Source: a virus. From it: a stretch of 61,169 bases of DNA. The translations under genes were made by a program, and so were the position numbers. The first letter of the stretch is position 1. The number at the start of each line of letters is the position of its first letter. The DNA is taken from positions 1 to 61,169 of IMG/VR virus record IMGVR_UViG_3300020109_000001. One strand, written 5' to 3'. This document shows positions 14,517 to 22,917 of the stretch, in pieces. Below the pieces are notes generated by a model. It was not told the origin of the DNA. It made no database searches and saw only the letters and a program-made list of their open reading frames with translations.

Positions 14517-16503
14517 GTACTTTCTCCCATGCTTCGTCCCATGTTGCACCCCAATTATTTTCTTTATCAGCTTCTGCACTTCCCCATGTATCGCCGAACT
14601 CCATATCCACGACAACAGGAACTTCCAACTTCACAGTGTCACGCATGATCTCATAAGCACGCTGCGCATCTCGAGGATCGTTGAAACTATAATCAAGTTC
14701 GTCGTGCATTTGAAGCATCGGTACAAGGCCCGCTTGATATGAAGCACGCATCGCCAACTTTGTCATACGGGCAGCTGAACCTTGGATCAGTGAGTTCATT
14801 GCCTTGTGGGTCATGGCCCGCTTCAGGCGCTTCTTGTACCACGGGTGGTGCTCATCATGGATACGACTCTGTGCCTCTTCAATCTTCACAGCAGCCAAGA
14901 ACTCTCCGTCTTGGTAGCGAGGTTCCCAGAGTTCGTACCGGGACCGTGCACCATCCAGTAGTCGAATATACCCACGCTGATTTGCAATCCGACTACAGGC
15001 TTCCCCTAGCATCTTCACAAAAGGCATTTCACCATCGTATTGGTCCATGACTGCAGCTGCTTCTTCCAGGGTCATACCTGTCATCAGAGCAAACTTGGCA
15101 ACACCAGCACCGAATGCTTTGGCAAAGTTAACATCCTTGGCCTTCTTCCGTGGAAGCTTCGTCATCTCAGCGACGAGAGTATGGAAGTCGGTCCGTGGAT
15201 CATTCCGATACTTCGCAACTGCCTCAGCTGCACCTGGCAGATTCATGAGATATGCGAAGTGAACAATCAGTCGATATTCTTGTTGCGAGTAATCCAACGC
15301 GCCCCAGATGGTTCCCTTTTCAGGCTGAAAGATCTGACGAATTCGCCTTTTGATTCGAGGATTTCTTGAAGGCATTTGTTGGAGCGGAGGGTCGGAATAG
15401 GCAATTCGTGTGGTGCGTGTCCCTCCGTCATCACTTTTAGTCTGATGGATTTCGGCATGGATTCTTCCCCTGTGAGTGTATCCCTGGATGTAGTTTCCAA
15501 TGAACTTGTTCGAAGCCTCGTTCATCTGCTTTGACTGGACCACTAGATCAGGAAGCCAGTGATCAATCTTTGAGATGACATCAGATTCGAATGACGGGTT
15601 GCCTTTCGCTGTCCGAGGAACAGGAATTCCCTCTGACTCGAACGCTCGCATCAGGAACTGTGGTGAGTTGATGTCACCAATCGTGACTTCACGACCCACA
15701 GCAAGACGCCGGCTGATCTCACCAAGGATGTTGTTCCGATCAACAATGAACTGATGCTTGAGTTCTTCAGCATAAGTTGAGTTGACAGGAATACCAGTGC
15801 GACGCATATCAAGGACCATAGGAACAAGGTCCATCTCAAGTCGATACGCGGCTTCACAACCTTGGTTCACGATCTGAGGATAAAGAAGCTTGGCGGCTTC
15901 TAATGTTGCTACACCATCCTGCTCACCGTATGGTCCAACATACTTGGCTGGCATTCGCCACATGTCTTTCTTCGGATCACATCCATAGGCTTCAGCTGCA
16001 GCCCGAAGCAGATGCTCATCTTTTCCCTTGATCCCGTTCCTCTTACAGGTGTCATCAAGGTTGAATGTCTTCTCATATTCATGGAGCGTGAACTCCATAA
16101 TCATGGTGTCTTCAATATTCCTTGGAAGAGGGAGATCCCAACTTGTAGTGAGCCAGCCAAGGTCGTAGATAGCCCTGTGAAAAACCACTTGGCGATCAGA
16201 AAGGAAGAGTTCACGAAGAAAATCTCGTACTGGCCCTTGGTCCCAGTTCGAGGTCTCGGGATGCCGTATGGGATAATACCATGATCCGCGAGAAGTCGAT
16301 ATGCCAACACCAGCGATCCACCCCAAACCGTAGACCCAACCAGGTCCAATATCGTTTGCCAGTCCATCATCTTTGGTCTCGATGTCTACAGCTACGATTC
16401 TCTCTCCGGTTAGATCCGGAAGAGACCGAGGAACCTCCCAATTCGTTTCAGGAAGGAGGAATCCCATTGGGAGTTGGTCTGGATTTTTCTTCCGCTTGGA
16501 CAT
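14476..16503 (-). CDS. Family A DNA polymerase with 3'-5' exonuclease, 675 aa
   Basis: Replicative PolA-type enzyme. Exonuclease motif AVDIETKD (D40, E42) lies near the N-terminus; there is no 5' nuclease domain. Polymerase motif A is [12 protein letters not shown] (D404), motif [15 protein letters not shown] (452-465) and motif C MQMHDELD (600-602). In the O helix the residue matching E. coli F762 is Phe, and the usual Tyr766 is Phe (F464). The gene ends inside the HNH gene. Confidence 0.96.
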   Translation of the reverse strand: MSKRKKNPDQLPMGFLLPETNWEVPRSLPDLTGERIVAVDIETKDDGLANDIGPGWVYGLGWIAGVGISTSRGSWYYPIRHPETSNWDQGPVRDFLRELFLSDRQVVFHRAIYDLGWLTTSWDLPLPRNIEDTMIMEFTLHEYEKTFNLDDTCKRNGIKGKDEHLLRAAAEAYGCDPKKDMWRMPAKYVGPYGEQDGVATLEAAKLLYPQIVNQGCEAAYRLEMDLVPMVLDMRRTGIPVNSTYAEELKHQFIVDRNNILGEISRRLAVGREVTIGDINSPQFLMRAFESEGIPVPRTAKGNPSFESDVISKIDHWLPDLVVQSKQMNEASNKFIGNYIQGYTHRGRIHAEIHQTKSDDGGTRTTRIAYSDPPLQQMPSRNPRIKRRIRQIFQPEKGTIWGALDYSQQEYRLIVHFAYLMNLPGAAEAVAKYRNDPRTDFHTLVAEMTKLPRKKAKDVNFAKAFGAGVAKFALMTGMTLEEAAAVMDQYDGEMPFVKMLGEACSRIANQRGYIRLLDGARSRYELWEPRYQDGEFLAAVKIEEAQSRIHDEHHPWYKKRLKRAMTHKAMNSLIQGSAARMTKLAMRASYQAGLVPMLQMHDELDYSFNDPRDAQRAYEIMRDTVKLEVPVVVDMEFGDTWGSAEADKENNWGATWDEAWEKVHGTRYTGHTISSN

Positions 16504-16742
16504 TCTAGTTCCTCGTTTTCAATCAGGATTACTTCAGAGACCAGATCACCAAGTCTCTTGCTTTTGTGCATGTGAGTTTGACCATTTGCATGGTAAAATG
16601 TATCACCACATTGAAACTCCCATGATTCCCAACCGAACCATGAACTCCTATGTCCTGCCGGTGCGATACGAACCATTGGACCGACAAGATTTCCTTGTCG
16701 GTCCGTGTAGTATGCACCCTCTTTCAAAGAGAGTTCTGACAT
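16410..16742 (-). CDS. Hypothetical protein, 110 aa
   Basis: Follows a common phage pattern: SLKEGAYYTDRQGNLVGPM, an aromatic middle with YHANG, and a final GDLVSEVI. The function is unknown. It overlaps the start of the polymerase gene by 94 bases, so the C-terminal 30 residues are probably chance extension. Confidence 0.6.
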   Translation of the reverse strand: MSELSLKEGAYYTDRQGNLVGPMVRIAPAGHRSSWFGWESWEFQCGDTFYHANGQTHMHKSKRLGDLVSEVILIENEELECPSGRKIQTNSQWDSSFLKRIGRFLGLFRI

Positions 16743-16745
16743 TGA

Positions 16746-17267
16746 TCAAATCTCTGGGGTGGTGTTGATCTTGTGAGGTACGACACCACTTCTCATCTCC
16801 CCGCTGAGCGGCTTATGCTTCGGATGGAGCGGGGGAGAGAGTTCTTTCTCCCAATCAATATATCCAGTGGAATGTGGTGTGCTATTCGGTGTGGTTCGGG
16901 ACTCAATATCTGGGTCTTGGTTCACGTATCCTGGACCAGGCTCCATGCTTGAGATCATCTTCCGATCAGCTGCTGCGAGAATATCTGCTTTCGCCTTGGC
17001 GCGGACCAGAAGCAGATACCCGATCAGGTCATCGATGTCGTCGATGATGTCTCCGTGATTCGTCTTCACCAGTTCGAAGATATCGTAGTGAGCAGAACTC
17101 ACCATATTCTCGATGCGGTCCCACTTCCGAGCCAGCATCATGAAGGCACCTGGACCACCACGCTTCTGCCAGGAACCACCGTATGCTTTCTCCTTCTCAT
17201 GGAGAGTGCTGACGATTCCACCTGCGATGGATTCGAGGTGCTTGAGCCACGGATATTGATCAGTCAT
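16746..17267 (-). CDS. Nmad1/DUF1599-like protein, 173 aa
   Basis: Residues 15-100 resemble the nucleotide modification associated domain 1, an all-helical NTP pyrophosphohydrolase-like fold: EKAYGGSWQKRGGPGAFMMLARKWDRIENM and IIDDIDDLIGYLLLV, with a Glu/Asp-rich metal face. The tail from residue 115 is disordered. It heads the probable hypermodification genes and may police the nucleotide pool. A match to a MazG-type domain is the alternative. Confidence 0.6.
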   Translation of the reverse strand: MTDQYPWLKHLESIAGGIVSTLHEKEKAYGGSWQKRGGPGAFMMLARKWDRIENMVSSAHYDIFELVKTNHGDIIDDIDDLIGYLLLVRAKAKADILAAADRKMISSMEPGPGYVNQDPDIESRTTPNSTPHSTGYIDWEKELSPPLHPKHKPLSGEMRSGVVPHKINTTPEI

Positions 17268-17803
17268 TTCTTTCCTCCAAGTTGACGTGCCATTTGAGCA
17301 CGATCGTTAAAGTAATCTGTATTGTATTGAGAGAACATATCCATATTCTTATTCATCAGTACTCGAACAGCTGGAATAATCTTCTCAGCGATTTGCCAAC
17401 CATAGTGAACATTTCCGAGACGCATCTCTTCTATTGCGAACTCAAGCATTTCAATCAGATCAGCGCATTTGATCTTCACAGCTTCTTCAGTTGAGACAAG
17501 TCCGTCATGGTACTTACCAGCGGAAACTTCAAATGCTGTTTCAGAATCAATCCGTTCTGCAACCTGCGCCAGATCAGGATTCGCTCGCTTCGCATCGAAA
17601 GGAATGTCACCTGTACCAAGTTCGCCAGCATCATGGTACACGATTGCCACAGTGACATTCGAAGGTGGTGATCCGAACATCTCGATATAGATACGCAGAA
17701 CGTTGAACGTGTGATGACCCACGTTCTGCTTCTGAACAGTTGGCCAGATATGGTAACGCTGGACGTCACCAATATGTCGAGAACTCAATCCGTTACTCAG
17801 CAT
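17264..17803 (-). CDS. HD-domain 5'-nucleotidase, YfbR-like, 179 aa
   Basis: Pattern RYHIWPTVQKQNVGHHTFNV, then VYHDAGELGTGDIPFDAKR (H57, D58), and a later KCADLIE fits the HD-type deoxynucleoside 5'-monophosphatase family (YfbR). Such enzymes remove a canonical dNMP, often to clear the competitor of a modified base. ATGA overlap with the preceding gene and 11-base overlap with the synthase gene. Confidence 0.8.
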   Translation of the reverse strand: MLSNGLSSRHIGDVQRYHIWPTVQKQNVGHHTFNVLRIYIEMFGSPPSNVTVAIVYHDAGELGTGDIPFDAKRANPDLAQVAERIDSETAFEVSAGKYHDGLVSTEEAVKIKCADLIEMLEFAIEEMRLGNVHYGWQIAEKIIPAVRVLMNKNMDMFSQYNTDYFNDRAQMARQLGGKK

Positions 17804-18797
17804 GTTTATTGGTCCACTTTTGGAAACGACGATTGATCCACAGCTGCATAGCTAGTTGCCAGTCTGTGGCTTCGATACAACCCAACCACTCGTAACACTG
17901 TTCCCAGTTCTTCTCCTTGAAAGCCAGATGCGCCATCCAAGCAGGACGAGCCGTCAGATAGAACCACATGTTCTCATAATCGTGAGTATTCACTGGATCC
18001 ATCATGAACTTGTGGAGATCCTGGTCCCACTTGTCAGGATTGGACATAATCGACCAAGGTTCGACTCGACCAGTTCGATAGAAGTTCGTGTCAATCATGC
18101 CATGAATCGCAAACTTGTTTAGCACATCTGTGTAGGCGTGCCAGTTGTTACTCATCTGGTAGAACTTACCTACAGGTACACCAATTCTGCCAGCGAGGTA
18201 TTCCTGTAAGAACGTCATGTGTACCGCGTTGGCACCGTAAGCGCCATAAATCACGTCATTGGATCGAACACAGACGGTGATGTCCAAAGCACCATTCACG
18301 ATACGTGGATAGATGTGTGTGTTGCAGGGGACATCTTTCCACTGCTTCGCACCCAGGTTCTGGAAGTCGACGTACATATCCCACATTGAGATAACGACAC
18401 GTCGATCTTTCGGATCAGCTTTCAGTCTTTCAACTGTTCGATCCAGCTGGTCATAACCCGTCCAATCTCTCCAACGACGACCATAAGCACCATGAATATT
18501 TCCACCCTCTTCACCAAATCGACTTGAAAAGTCTCCCACAAATCGATCCAGCCAGCGACCATCCCGATCACCGTGCAACATCCACAAACACTCGAACAGA
18601 TGGAAGAACGGATTGGCGTCCCTATTCTCATCGAAGAGAACGCGCTCCATGGGTCGATCCGTGACAGTCATAACCGGGAAGGGGACAACCTTCACCTGAC
18701 CAGCCCGCGAATCCTCAATCACTCCATCTCGCTGGACGAAATGGAGTGCCTGAGGATAAAGATCGTTGATGTTGCGCCCACTCAGTACATATGTCAT
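17793..18797 (-). CDS. Thymidylate synthase family enzyme, possible dUMP hydroxymethylase, 334 aa
   Basis: Catalytic Cys in KDVPCNTHIYPR (C158); the substrate loop R178-S-N-D181 is followed by VIYGAYGANAVH with Asn190. An Asn there favours uracil over cytosine (hydroxymethylases for dCMP carry Asp). The protein has the length and N-terminus of the phage branch used for thymidylate or 5-hydroxymethyl-dUMP synthesis. Sequence alone does not settle methyl versus hydroxymethyl transfer; the downstream glycosyltransferase, coupled by ATGA, favours the latter. Confidence 0.85.
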   Translation of the reverse strand: MTYVLSGRNINDLYPQALHFVQRDGVIEDSRAGQVKVVPFPVMTVTDRPMERVLFDENRDANPFFHLFECLWMLHGDRDGRWLDRFVGDFSSRFGEEGGNIHGAYGRRWRDWTGYDQLDRTVERLKADPKDRRVVISMWDMYVDFQNLGAKQWKDVPCNTHIYPRIVNGALDITVCVRSNDVIYGAYGANAVHMTFLQEYLAGRIGVPVGKFYQMSNNWHAYTDVLNKFAIHGMIDTNFYRTGRVEPWSIMSNPDKWDQDLHKFMMDPVNTHDYENMWFYLTARPAWMAHLAFKEKNWEQCYEWLGCIEATDWQLAMQLWINRRFQKWTNKHAE

Positions 18798-19612
18798 GCT
18801 CGGTCTCCTATCTCATACGCCTTCTTCCACTGAACGGTGGCCTCGACACGAGTGCCGAACTCACCACCGCCCTTGTTCTCCTTGACACGTGCGGACACGT
18901 AACCAGGATGCAAATCCATCAGCTTGTACACTGCTTGCTCTTGTAGGTCATGTGTGCGCCAGATCGAGCAACCACCCTCAGTGTTCGTTGCCTTCTGGCC
19001 CGTGGCCCAATAGACAGTTACACAAGTGAGACGCTTCCTGCGGAGGAGTTGTAAGGTGATGTCGAAATCCTCCATAACCGGAACCCGCCCATGTTCCAGT
19101 GAGAGAAACTCATCGACCGAGAAGGCGTTGGCACGCATCCCTCGATAGTGAGGTTGTACTGCTTCGCGACCTCCGAGGCCCAAGCGATTGTTTCCTTCTC
19201 GGGCACCCAAGGAGACTTGCGCATATCCAGAATCCAACAAGCTAATGACGTCATTGTACATGTCGACTGTTTCGTCATCTTCCGTGTACCTCAACTGCCA
19301 ATTGTCGGGTGCTCGACGGACCAGGAAGTTTACATCATCGTCGACCATCAGGATCTTCTTGTATCCACGCTTTCGCGCTTCAACGGCCATCTGCCGGCGC
19401 TTCTCTCCAATGTTCCAATAACCCAACATCATAACGTCATTAACGTGCTCAAGAATCTTCGGATCACGGTAACGCCCACCATCTTCAACGTGCGTGAACA
19501 TAAACGTGTGTTCACGAAGCTTCGGTGACAGACATTTGAGAGTGTCCCGGAATCCTAGCACCTGCTTGTGACGACCCCGAGAAGGAATCGCGATCATCAT
19601 ATCATTCGACAT
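18794..19612 (-). CDS. TET-associated glycosyltransferase (TAGT) family, 272 aa
   Basis: GT-A-like: IAIPSRGRH at residues 7-15, DxD-like MVDDDVNF, EDFDITLQLLRR, then GGCSIWRT and LHPGYVSARVK. These are the hallmarks of TAGT, enzymes predicted to add sugar to hydroxymethyl-pyrimidines in phage DNA. ATG at 19612 with GAGGAG upstream; a 28-residue upstream extension is rejected. No TET dioxygenase is seen in this genome, so the hydroxymethyl group would come from the adjacent synthase. Confidence 0.8.
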   Translation of the reverse strand: MSNDMMIAIPSRGRHKQVLGFRDTLKCLSPKLREHTFMFTHVEDGGRYRDPKILEHVNDVMMLGYWNIGEKRRQMAVEARKRGYKKILMVDDDVNFLVRRAPDNWQLRYTEDDETVDMYNDVISLLDSGYAQVSLGAREGNNRLGLGGREAVQPHYRGMRANAFSVDEFLSLEHGRVPVMEDFDITLQLLRRKRLTCVTVYWATGQKATNTEGGCSIWRTHDLQEQAVYKLMDLHPGYVSARVKENKGGGEFGTRVEATVQWKKAYEIGDRA

Positions 19613-20051
19613 TTTCGGACTCCTCAAGTTTCCTGGTGATTCCCTCGAGATATTCATCCCCAGCAGGAACGTCAGTGCTTCCTGGAGCCGGCTCATCTTC
19701 TTTCCCCGGATATGTATCTGGAAACCATCCTAATGATCCATCCTGATCCATATCACCGTGCCAGAACTCGAAATTCGGAACAAGGATGCTCTTCCAATAA
19801 TCAGGATACTGGTTCTGTGGATGCTGTAGAATTAGATTTGGCTCGAATATAAGACCACGGCGAACAATCTCTCGAGCCATACAGTCTCCGATCATCATGA
19901 GATAGACCAGGTATGGCTTCCACTCAGAATCTTCAGCCTCCCCCGCCTGAATGTCTCGATGAAGATCACGAGCGTCACGAAAGTTGTCCAGAACGACGTT
20001 ATCCGGTAAAACCGCTGCACTGATTACAGGGTTTGGGAATGGTAGATACAT
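19602..20051 (-). CDS. Divergent glycosylase-fold protein, 149 aa
   Basis: Opening YLPFPNPVISAAVLPDNVVLDNFRDA and later GDCMAREIVRRG echo the pyrimidine-dimer glycosylase-like gene at 9466-9882, without its KRLGKQRVE block. It may be a degenerate paralogue with a binding role. Overlaps the TAGT start by 11 bases. A 13-bp palindrome GGGTATTATACCC (20071-20083) just upstream is a likely control site. Confidence 0.55.
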   Translation of the reverse strand: MYLPFPNPVISAAVLPDNVVLDNFRDARDLHRDIQAGEAEDSEWKPYLVYLMMIGDCMAREIVRRGLIFEPNLILQHPQNQYPDYWKSILVPNFEFWHGDMDQDGSLGWFPDTYPGKEDEPAPGSTDVPAGDEYLEGITRKLEESENVE

Positions 20052-20075
20052 CAGATTTCTCCTTCTCTTAGGGTA

Positions 20076-20144
20076 TTATACCCTGTCAAAAGGGCTGGCG
20101 CTACGGGGATCAGCGGGGAGAAGCGCTCGGTCGAAGTGTTTCAT
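20076..20144 (-). CDS. Possible microprotein, 22 aa
   Basis: MKHFDRALLPADPRS... with a strong AGGAG site seven bases before the ATG. It ends inside the palindrome upstream of the next gene, so it might be a leader peptide. Confidence 0.3.
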   Translation of the reverse strand: MKHFDRALLPADPRSASPFDRV

Positions 20145-20154
20145 GGGGATGCTC

Positions 20155-20313
20155 CTAACCGAACAGAAAAATAATGAACGAGCCTGACGCAGCGACGAAC
20201 ATGGTAAAGATCACTGCGGACAACACAGAGGCAAGTTCGCTCGATCTGAACATTTTTACCCGATCCTTCAGCGGGATACGTTCGAGATAGATGCGCTTAC
20301 GGGGTGGGGTCAT
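20155..20313 (-). CDS. Small membrane protein, 52 aa
   Basis: Basic N-terminal 20 residues and one transmembrane span (residues 28-50). AAGGAG lies eight bases before the ATG. Unrecognised. Confidence 0.6.
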   Translation of the reverse strand: MTPPRKRIYLERIPLKDRVKMFRSSELASVLSAVIFTMFVAASGSFIIFLFG

Positions 20314-20334
20314 GTGGTTGCTCCTTAGAGGTGC

Positions 20335-20583
20335 TTAGATTTGTTTCTCGTCACCGTCAAGATATCGCTTGAAGTCGATCGTCCAAGGATATTCCTTCTG
20401 CATGTTCTTGAACTGTTCAGCAGTACCAACCCATGCATAGTTGCGGTCAGTTGTTTCGCCAAGGCAACTGTAATTGACGTATGTCCTGCTCTCAGCATTC
20501 CAGGCGATGTATTTCCTACCACCTGGAAATCGAGACTGAACAGCCCATTCGTTGTATTCCCTTTTCTTCTTCAGAGGTTTCAT
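20335..20583 (-). CDS. Hypothetical protein, 82 aa
   Basis: Basic, Tyr/Trp-rich protein (SRFPGGRKYIAWNAESRTYVNY). Coupled by an ATGA overlap to the base-hypermodification gene upstream. No function recognised. Confidence 0.65.
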   Translation of the reverse strand: MKPLKKKREYNEWAVQSRFPGGRKYIAWNAESRTYVNYSCLGETTDRNYAWVGTAEQFKNMQKEYPWTIDFKRYLDGDEKQI

Positions 20584-21527
20584 CGATACGTTCCTCGTGG
20601 CCTTCCTTCACCATTGTTTGCTCGCTGGTACTTGTCGAACTCGCATAGCGAGTGCTCGATCTCTCGCATCTCTAATGGACGCTCGGGCCAAGGCCAATTT
20701 TCAGTTGGTCTCGACATAACTCGAAGATCAAACATTTCTTTATTCCACTCTTCCTTCTTCTGAGTGAAATTCAGCTTCCGACCATGAAGTCTGTTTAGAC
20801 CACGCATCGCACCGGGTCCAGCATTGGCCCAGGTCATGATATCGGGAGCACGCTCCAAGGCCCGAGTGAAGCGGAGGTCGGTCACAACCTCATAGGCCAT
20901 GAAATCACCCAGGTAGCTGAACTTGCGAAGCCAGTCCCAGGCGTCTTGGAGAGTGACCGTGCAATTTGTATCAAACATGATTTCTGCACCTCCTCTCCAA
21001 CTGACATTGTCGATGAGGACACAATCACGTTCTACATTGTGTCGCGTGTATCGAAGTGGGTACTTATCCCTCCAGAAATGCTCCAAGGCCCAACACACAC
21101 CGTGCAGTTTTGTCATTCCGCTCGGAGTCTTGATGATGTAGGCACCTGTGACGAAGGGACCATGAGGACCAATATGCTTGAGCAAAGCATCCTTGATGAT
21201 CTGCCCATCACCAGACTTTCGGAACTCTTCATATGGATTATCTCCAACATAAAGATCATCGGTGTTGAACAATGCTTCACCACTCACAGTCCGATTGAAC
21301 CAACGGAACAGAACCGTCGCCAGAATGATGTCTTCTCGATTCCGGAGCGGATCACGAACATTCTCTCGGAACCACACAGTCGTGCGATCATCTTCACGAA
21401 ACACGTTCGTGAATTTGTAATAGTCGAGAATCTCATCCTTGGTCCAAGGACGAGGCTCCCCGGCCTGCTTCTTCAGGAAGATGCGGTAGCGTTCCTGGAT
21501 GAAATTGAAGAAGGGTGTGGGATCCAT
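20580..21527 (-). CDS. DNA base hypermodification enzyme, 5-hmdU kinase helical/aGPT-PPlase family, 315 aa
   Basis: Opening FFNFIQERYRIFLKKQAGE, PWTKDEILDYYKFTNVFREDDR and later LFRWFNRTVSGE and FMAYEVVTDLRFT match the helical family described as alpha-glutamyl/putrescinyl thymine pyrophosphorylase or 5-hmdU DNA kinase helical domain. It has a DNA glycosylase-like fold that acts on 5-hydroxymethyl-dU in DNA. No P-loop is present. With the synthase and TAGT it makes a base-modification set. The exact reaction (phosphoryl or amino-group transfer) cannot be read here. Confidence 0.75.
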   Translation of the reverse strand: MDPTPFFNFIQERYRIFLKKQAGEPRPWTKDEILDYYKFTNVFREDDRTTVWFRENVRDPLRNREDIILATVLFRWFNRTVSGEALFNTDDLYVGDNPYEEFRKSGDGQIIKDALLKHIGPHGPFVTGAYIIKTPSGMTKLHGVCWALEHFWRDKYPLRYTRHNVERDCVLIDNVSWRGGAEIMFDTNCTVTLQDAWDWLRKFSYLGDFMAYEVVTDLRFTRALERAPDIMTWANAGPGAMRGLNRLHGRKLNFTQKKEEWNKEMFDLRVMSRPTENWPWPERPLEMREIEHSLCEFDKYQRANNGEGRPRGTYR

Positions 21528-21530
21528 GAT

Positions 21531-21914
21531 TCAATCCTTCCTCTCAATGCTGAAAGACCAACGCCAGTCTTGTTCCATCATCTCAGCAACTCTTTCACCA
21601 ATCTTACTTCCAAACTCACCAGCTTGAATTGCTGCAACAACCTTCGCCTTGACAGCAGCATTATGCTCGACCATGTACTCTCGCACAGCTTCCCGAGCCG
21701 CATTGCGAAGTTCATGACCGACCAACCAATCAAGATATGAAACTTCTTTGACACCATACTCATGCGAAGTCTTCGGATGACCTGTGTTTTCACTTACAGG
21801 TTTGTTGAAGGCTGCAGCAATCAACTTCTCAACCATTTCAGGTGTTGTGTTGAATGCTTCGATCACCTTCGCCTGGATTGTTGTCTTCAAGAGTGCTTCG
21901 ATTTGTTGGTCCAT
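21531..21914 (-). CDS. Hypothetical helical protein, 127 aa
   Basis: Helical, with repeated Ala-rich amphipathic helices (REAVREYMVEHNAAVKAKVVAAI). Common in phage early regions, without function. It lies right after promoter 21946-21974 and four bases before the hypermodification enzyme, so it heads that transcript. Confidence 0.65.
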   Translation of the reverse strand: MDQQIEALLKTTIQAKVIEAFNTTPEMVEKLIAAAFNKPVSENTGHPKTSHEYGVKEVSYLDWLVGHELRNAAREAVREYMVEHNAAVKAKVVAAIQAGEFGSKIGERVAEMMEQDWRWSFSIERKD

Positions 21915-21945
21915 TGGTGGGTCTCCAGCGTTACGTTATACAAGA

Positions 21946-21974
21946 ATTATACCGCTTCAGCGGTCTGCCGTAAA
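21946..21974 (-). promoter_or_regulatory. Promoter TTTACG-17-TATAAT
   Basis: -35 TTTACG (21969-21974), 17-nt spacer with the inverted repeat CCGCTgaAGCGG, consensus -10 TATAAT (21946-21951). It drives the leftward hypermodification genes. Confidence 0.8.
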
Positions 21975-21977
21975 ACT

Positions 21978-22005
21978 GAAAAACCCCGGAGATTTCTCTC
22001 CGGGG
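21978..22005 (-). terminator. Intrinsic terminator, leftward
   Basis: Nine-bp perfect stem CCCCGGAGA/TCTCCGGGG with a four-base loop, followed on the minus strand by TTTTT. It ends the transcript of 22099-22854; the next promoter starts three bases further on. Confidence 0.93.
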
Positions 22006-22098
22006 TCGACGGGCCATGTGCGTAGGATTGAGTTCAGTCAGTCGTGGCGCGATCAGGCTGCAACCATTCCGAAAACACCCAGGCCCGATCCTGGAAAC

Positions 22099-22461
22099 TC
22101 AGGCAGGGTTCTTGATCGCGATGAAGTTCTTCTGGACGTCGAACTCCAGGTCACCACGAGTCAGGCCGGCAGCAATGGCCTGTTCGACAGTCATGCCATT
22201 GGTGTAGAGCGCGAACCGCTCAGCCGATTTCGAACCAGCACGCTTCGGATTGTTCTCGGCGCCATAGGGATTGCCATCCTTGTCGGCGAGCAGCGTGATG
22301 ATCGACTCGTTCTTGTACTTGGGCTCACGGACCGGAGGCTTGCGCTTCGTGGTACCTTTTTCGGTGGTCGCTTCCGAAGCAGGAGCAGCATCGCTCACGA
22401 TTTGACCAGCATTGGTCTCGGTGGTCGCAGCAGCTTCGGTGTTCTTCGGGTCTTTAGCCAT
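22099..22461 (-). CDS. Nested repeated-domain protein from an internal start, 120 aa
   Basis: ATG at 22461 with GGAG nine bases upstream, an excellent site inside an open frame. Its length and N-terminus (Ala/Thr/Glu-rich, disordered) match the 60748-61095 protein, and it ends with NPKRAGSKSAERFALY, GMTVEQAIAAG and GDLEFDVQKNFIAI. Probable small winged-helix-like C-terminal domain; function unknown. Confidence 0.65.
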   Translation of the reverse strand: MAKDPKNTEAAATTETNAGQIVSDAAPASEATTEKGTTKRKPPVREPKYKNESIITLLADKDGNPYGAENNPKRAGSKSAERFALYTNGMTVEQAIAAGLTRGDLEFDVQKNFIAIKNPA

Positions 22462-22854
22462 CTTTCTGGTCTCCAGGTTTGGTGCGAGACGATCTCGCTT
22501 GATGATTTCAAAAATGGTTTCTGCCTCAGTGGGTAGAGGTTTGCACTTATCGAGCATCTTTTGCCAAAGAAGCCCGCGATAGCGATCCATGGTGAGGATC
22601 CAGTTGTCCCATCCTTTAGATTTGAAGTCTACAAGAATCTCCGAACGTTCAACTGGATCAACCAGAACTGACAACAACCAGGGAAATTCTCGACGAGTCC
22701 AATTCCTCTCGATGAAATCTGGGCCTTCACAGATCACATCCCCGTACTGGATAAGAGGGTGGGTATATGCTGACTTCCAATCAGGAAACCACCAGAAATC
22801 ACCTTCCCCATTCCGGGTAACTGCAACAACTCCCTTTTCCGCCGCTTCAACCAT
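22099..22854 (-). CDS. Fused frame: unknown N-terminal part plus repeated-domain protein, 251 aa
   Basis: Residues 1-131 (Trp-rich, FWWFPDWKSAYTHPLI) are unrecognised. From residue 132 the frame becomes MAKDPKNTEAA..., a complete protein like the 115-residue gene at 60748-61095. There is no stop between them, so both a 251- and a 120-residue product are possible. The first ATG lies only six bases after the -10 box of its promoter, so a long product would come from a nearly leaderless mRNA. Confidence 0.6.
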   Translation of the reverse strand: MVEAAEKGVVAVTRNGEGDFWWFPDWKSAYTHPLIQYGDVICEGPDFIERNWTRREFPWLLSVLVDPVERSEILVDFKSKGWDNWILTMDRYRGLLWQKMLDKCKPLPTEAETIFEIIKRDRLAPNLETRKMAKDPKNTEAAATTETNAGQIVSDAAPASEATTEKGTTKRKPPVREPKYKNESIITLLADKDGNPYGAENNPKRAGSKSAERFALYTNGMTVEQAIAAGLTRGDLEFDVQKNFIAIKNPA

Positions 22855-22860
22855 ATTCTT

Positions 22861-22889
22861 AATTTACCCCCGCATCAGGACGTTGTAAA
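22861..22889 (-). promoter_or_regulatory. Promoter TTTACA-17-TAAATT
   Basis: -35 TTTACA (22884-22889), 17 nt, -10 TAAATT (22861-22866), six bases before the ATG at 22854. Confidence 0.6.
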
Positions 22890-22917
22890 GCGTTATTTTA
22901 CGCCCAAGTTGATATTT

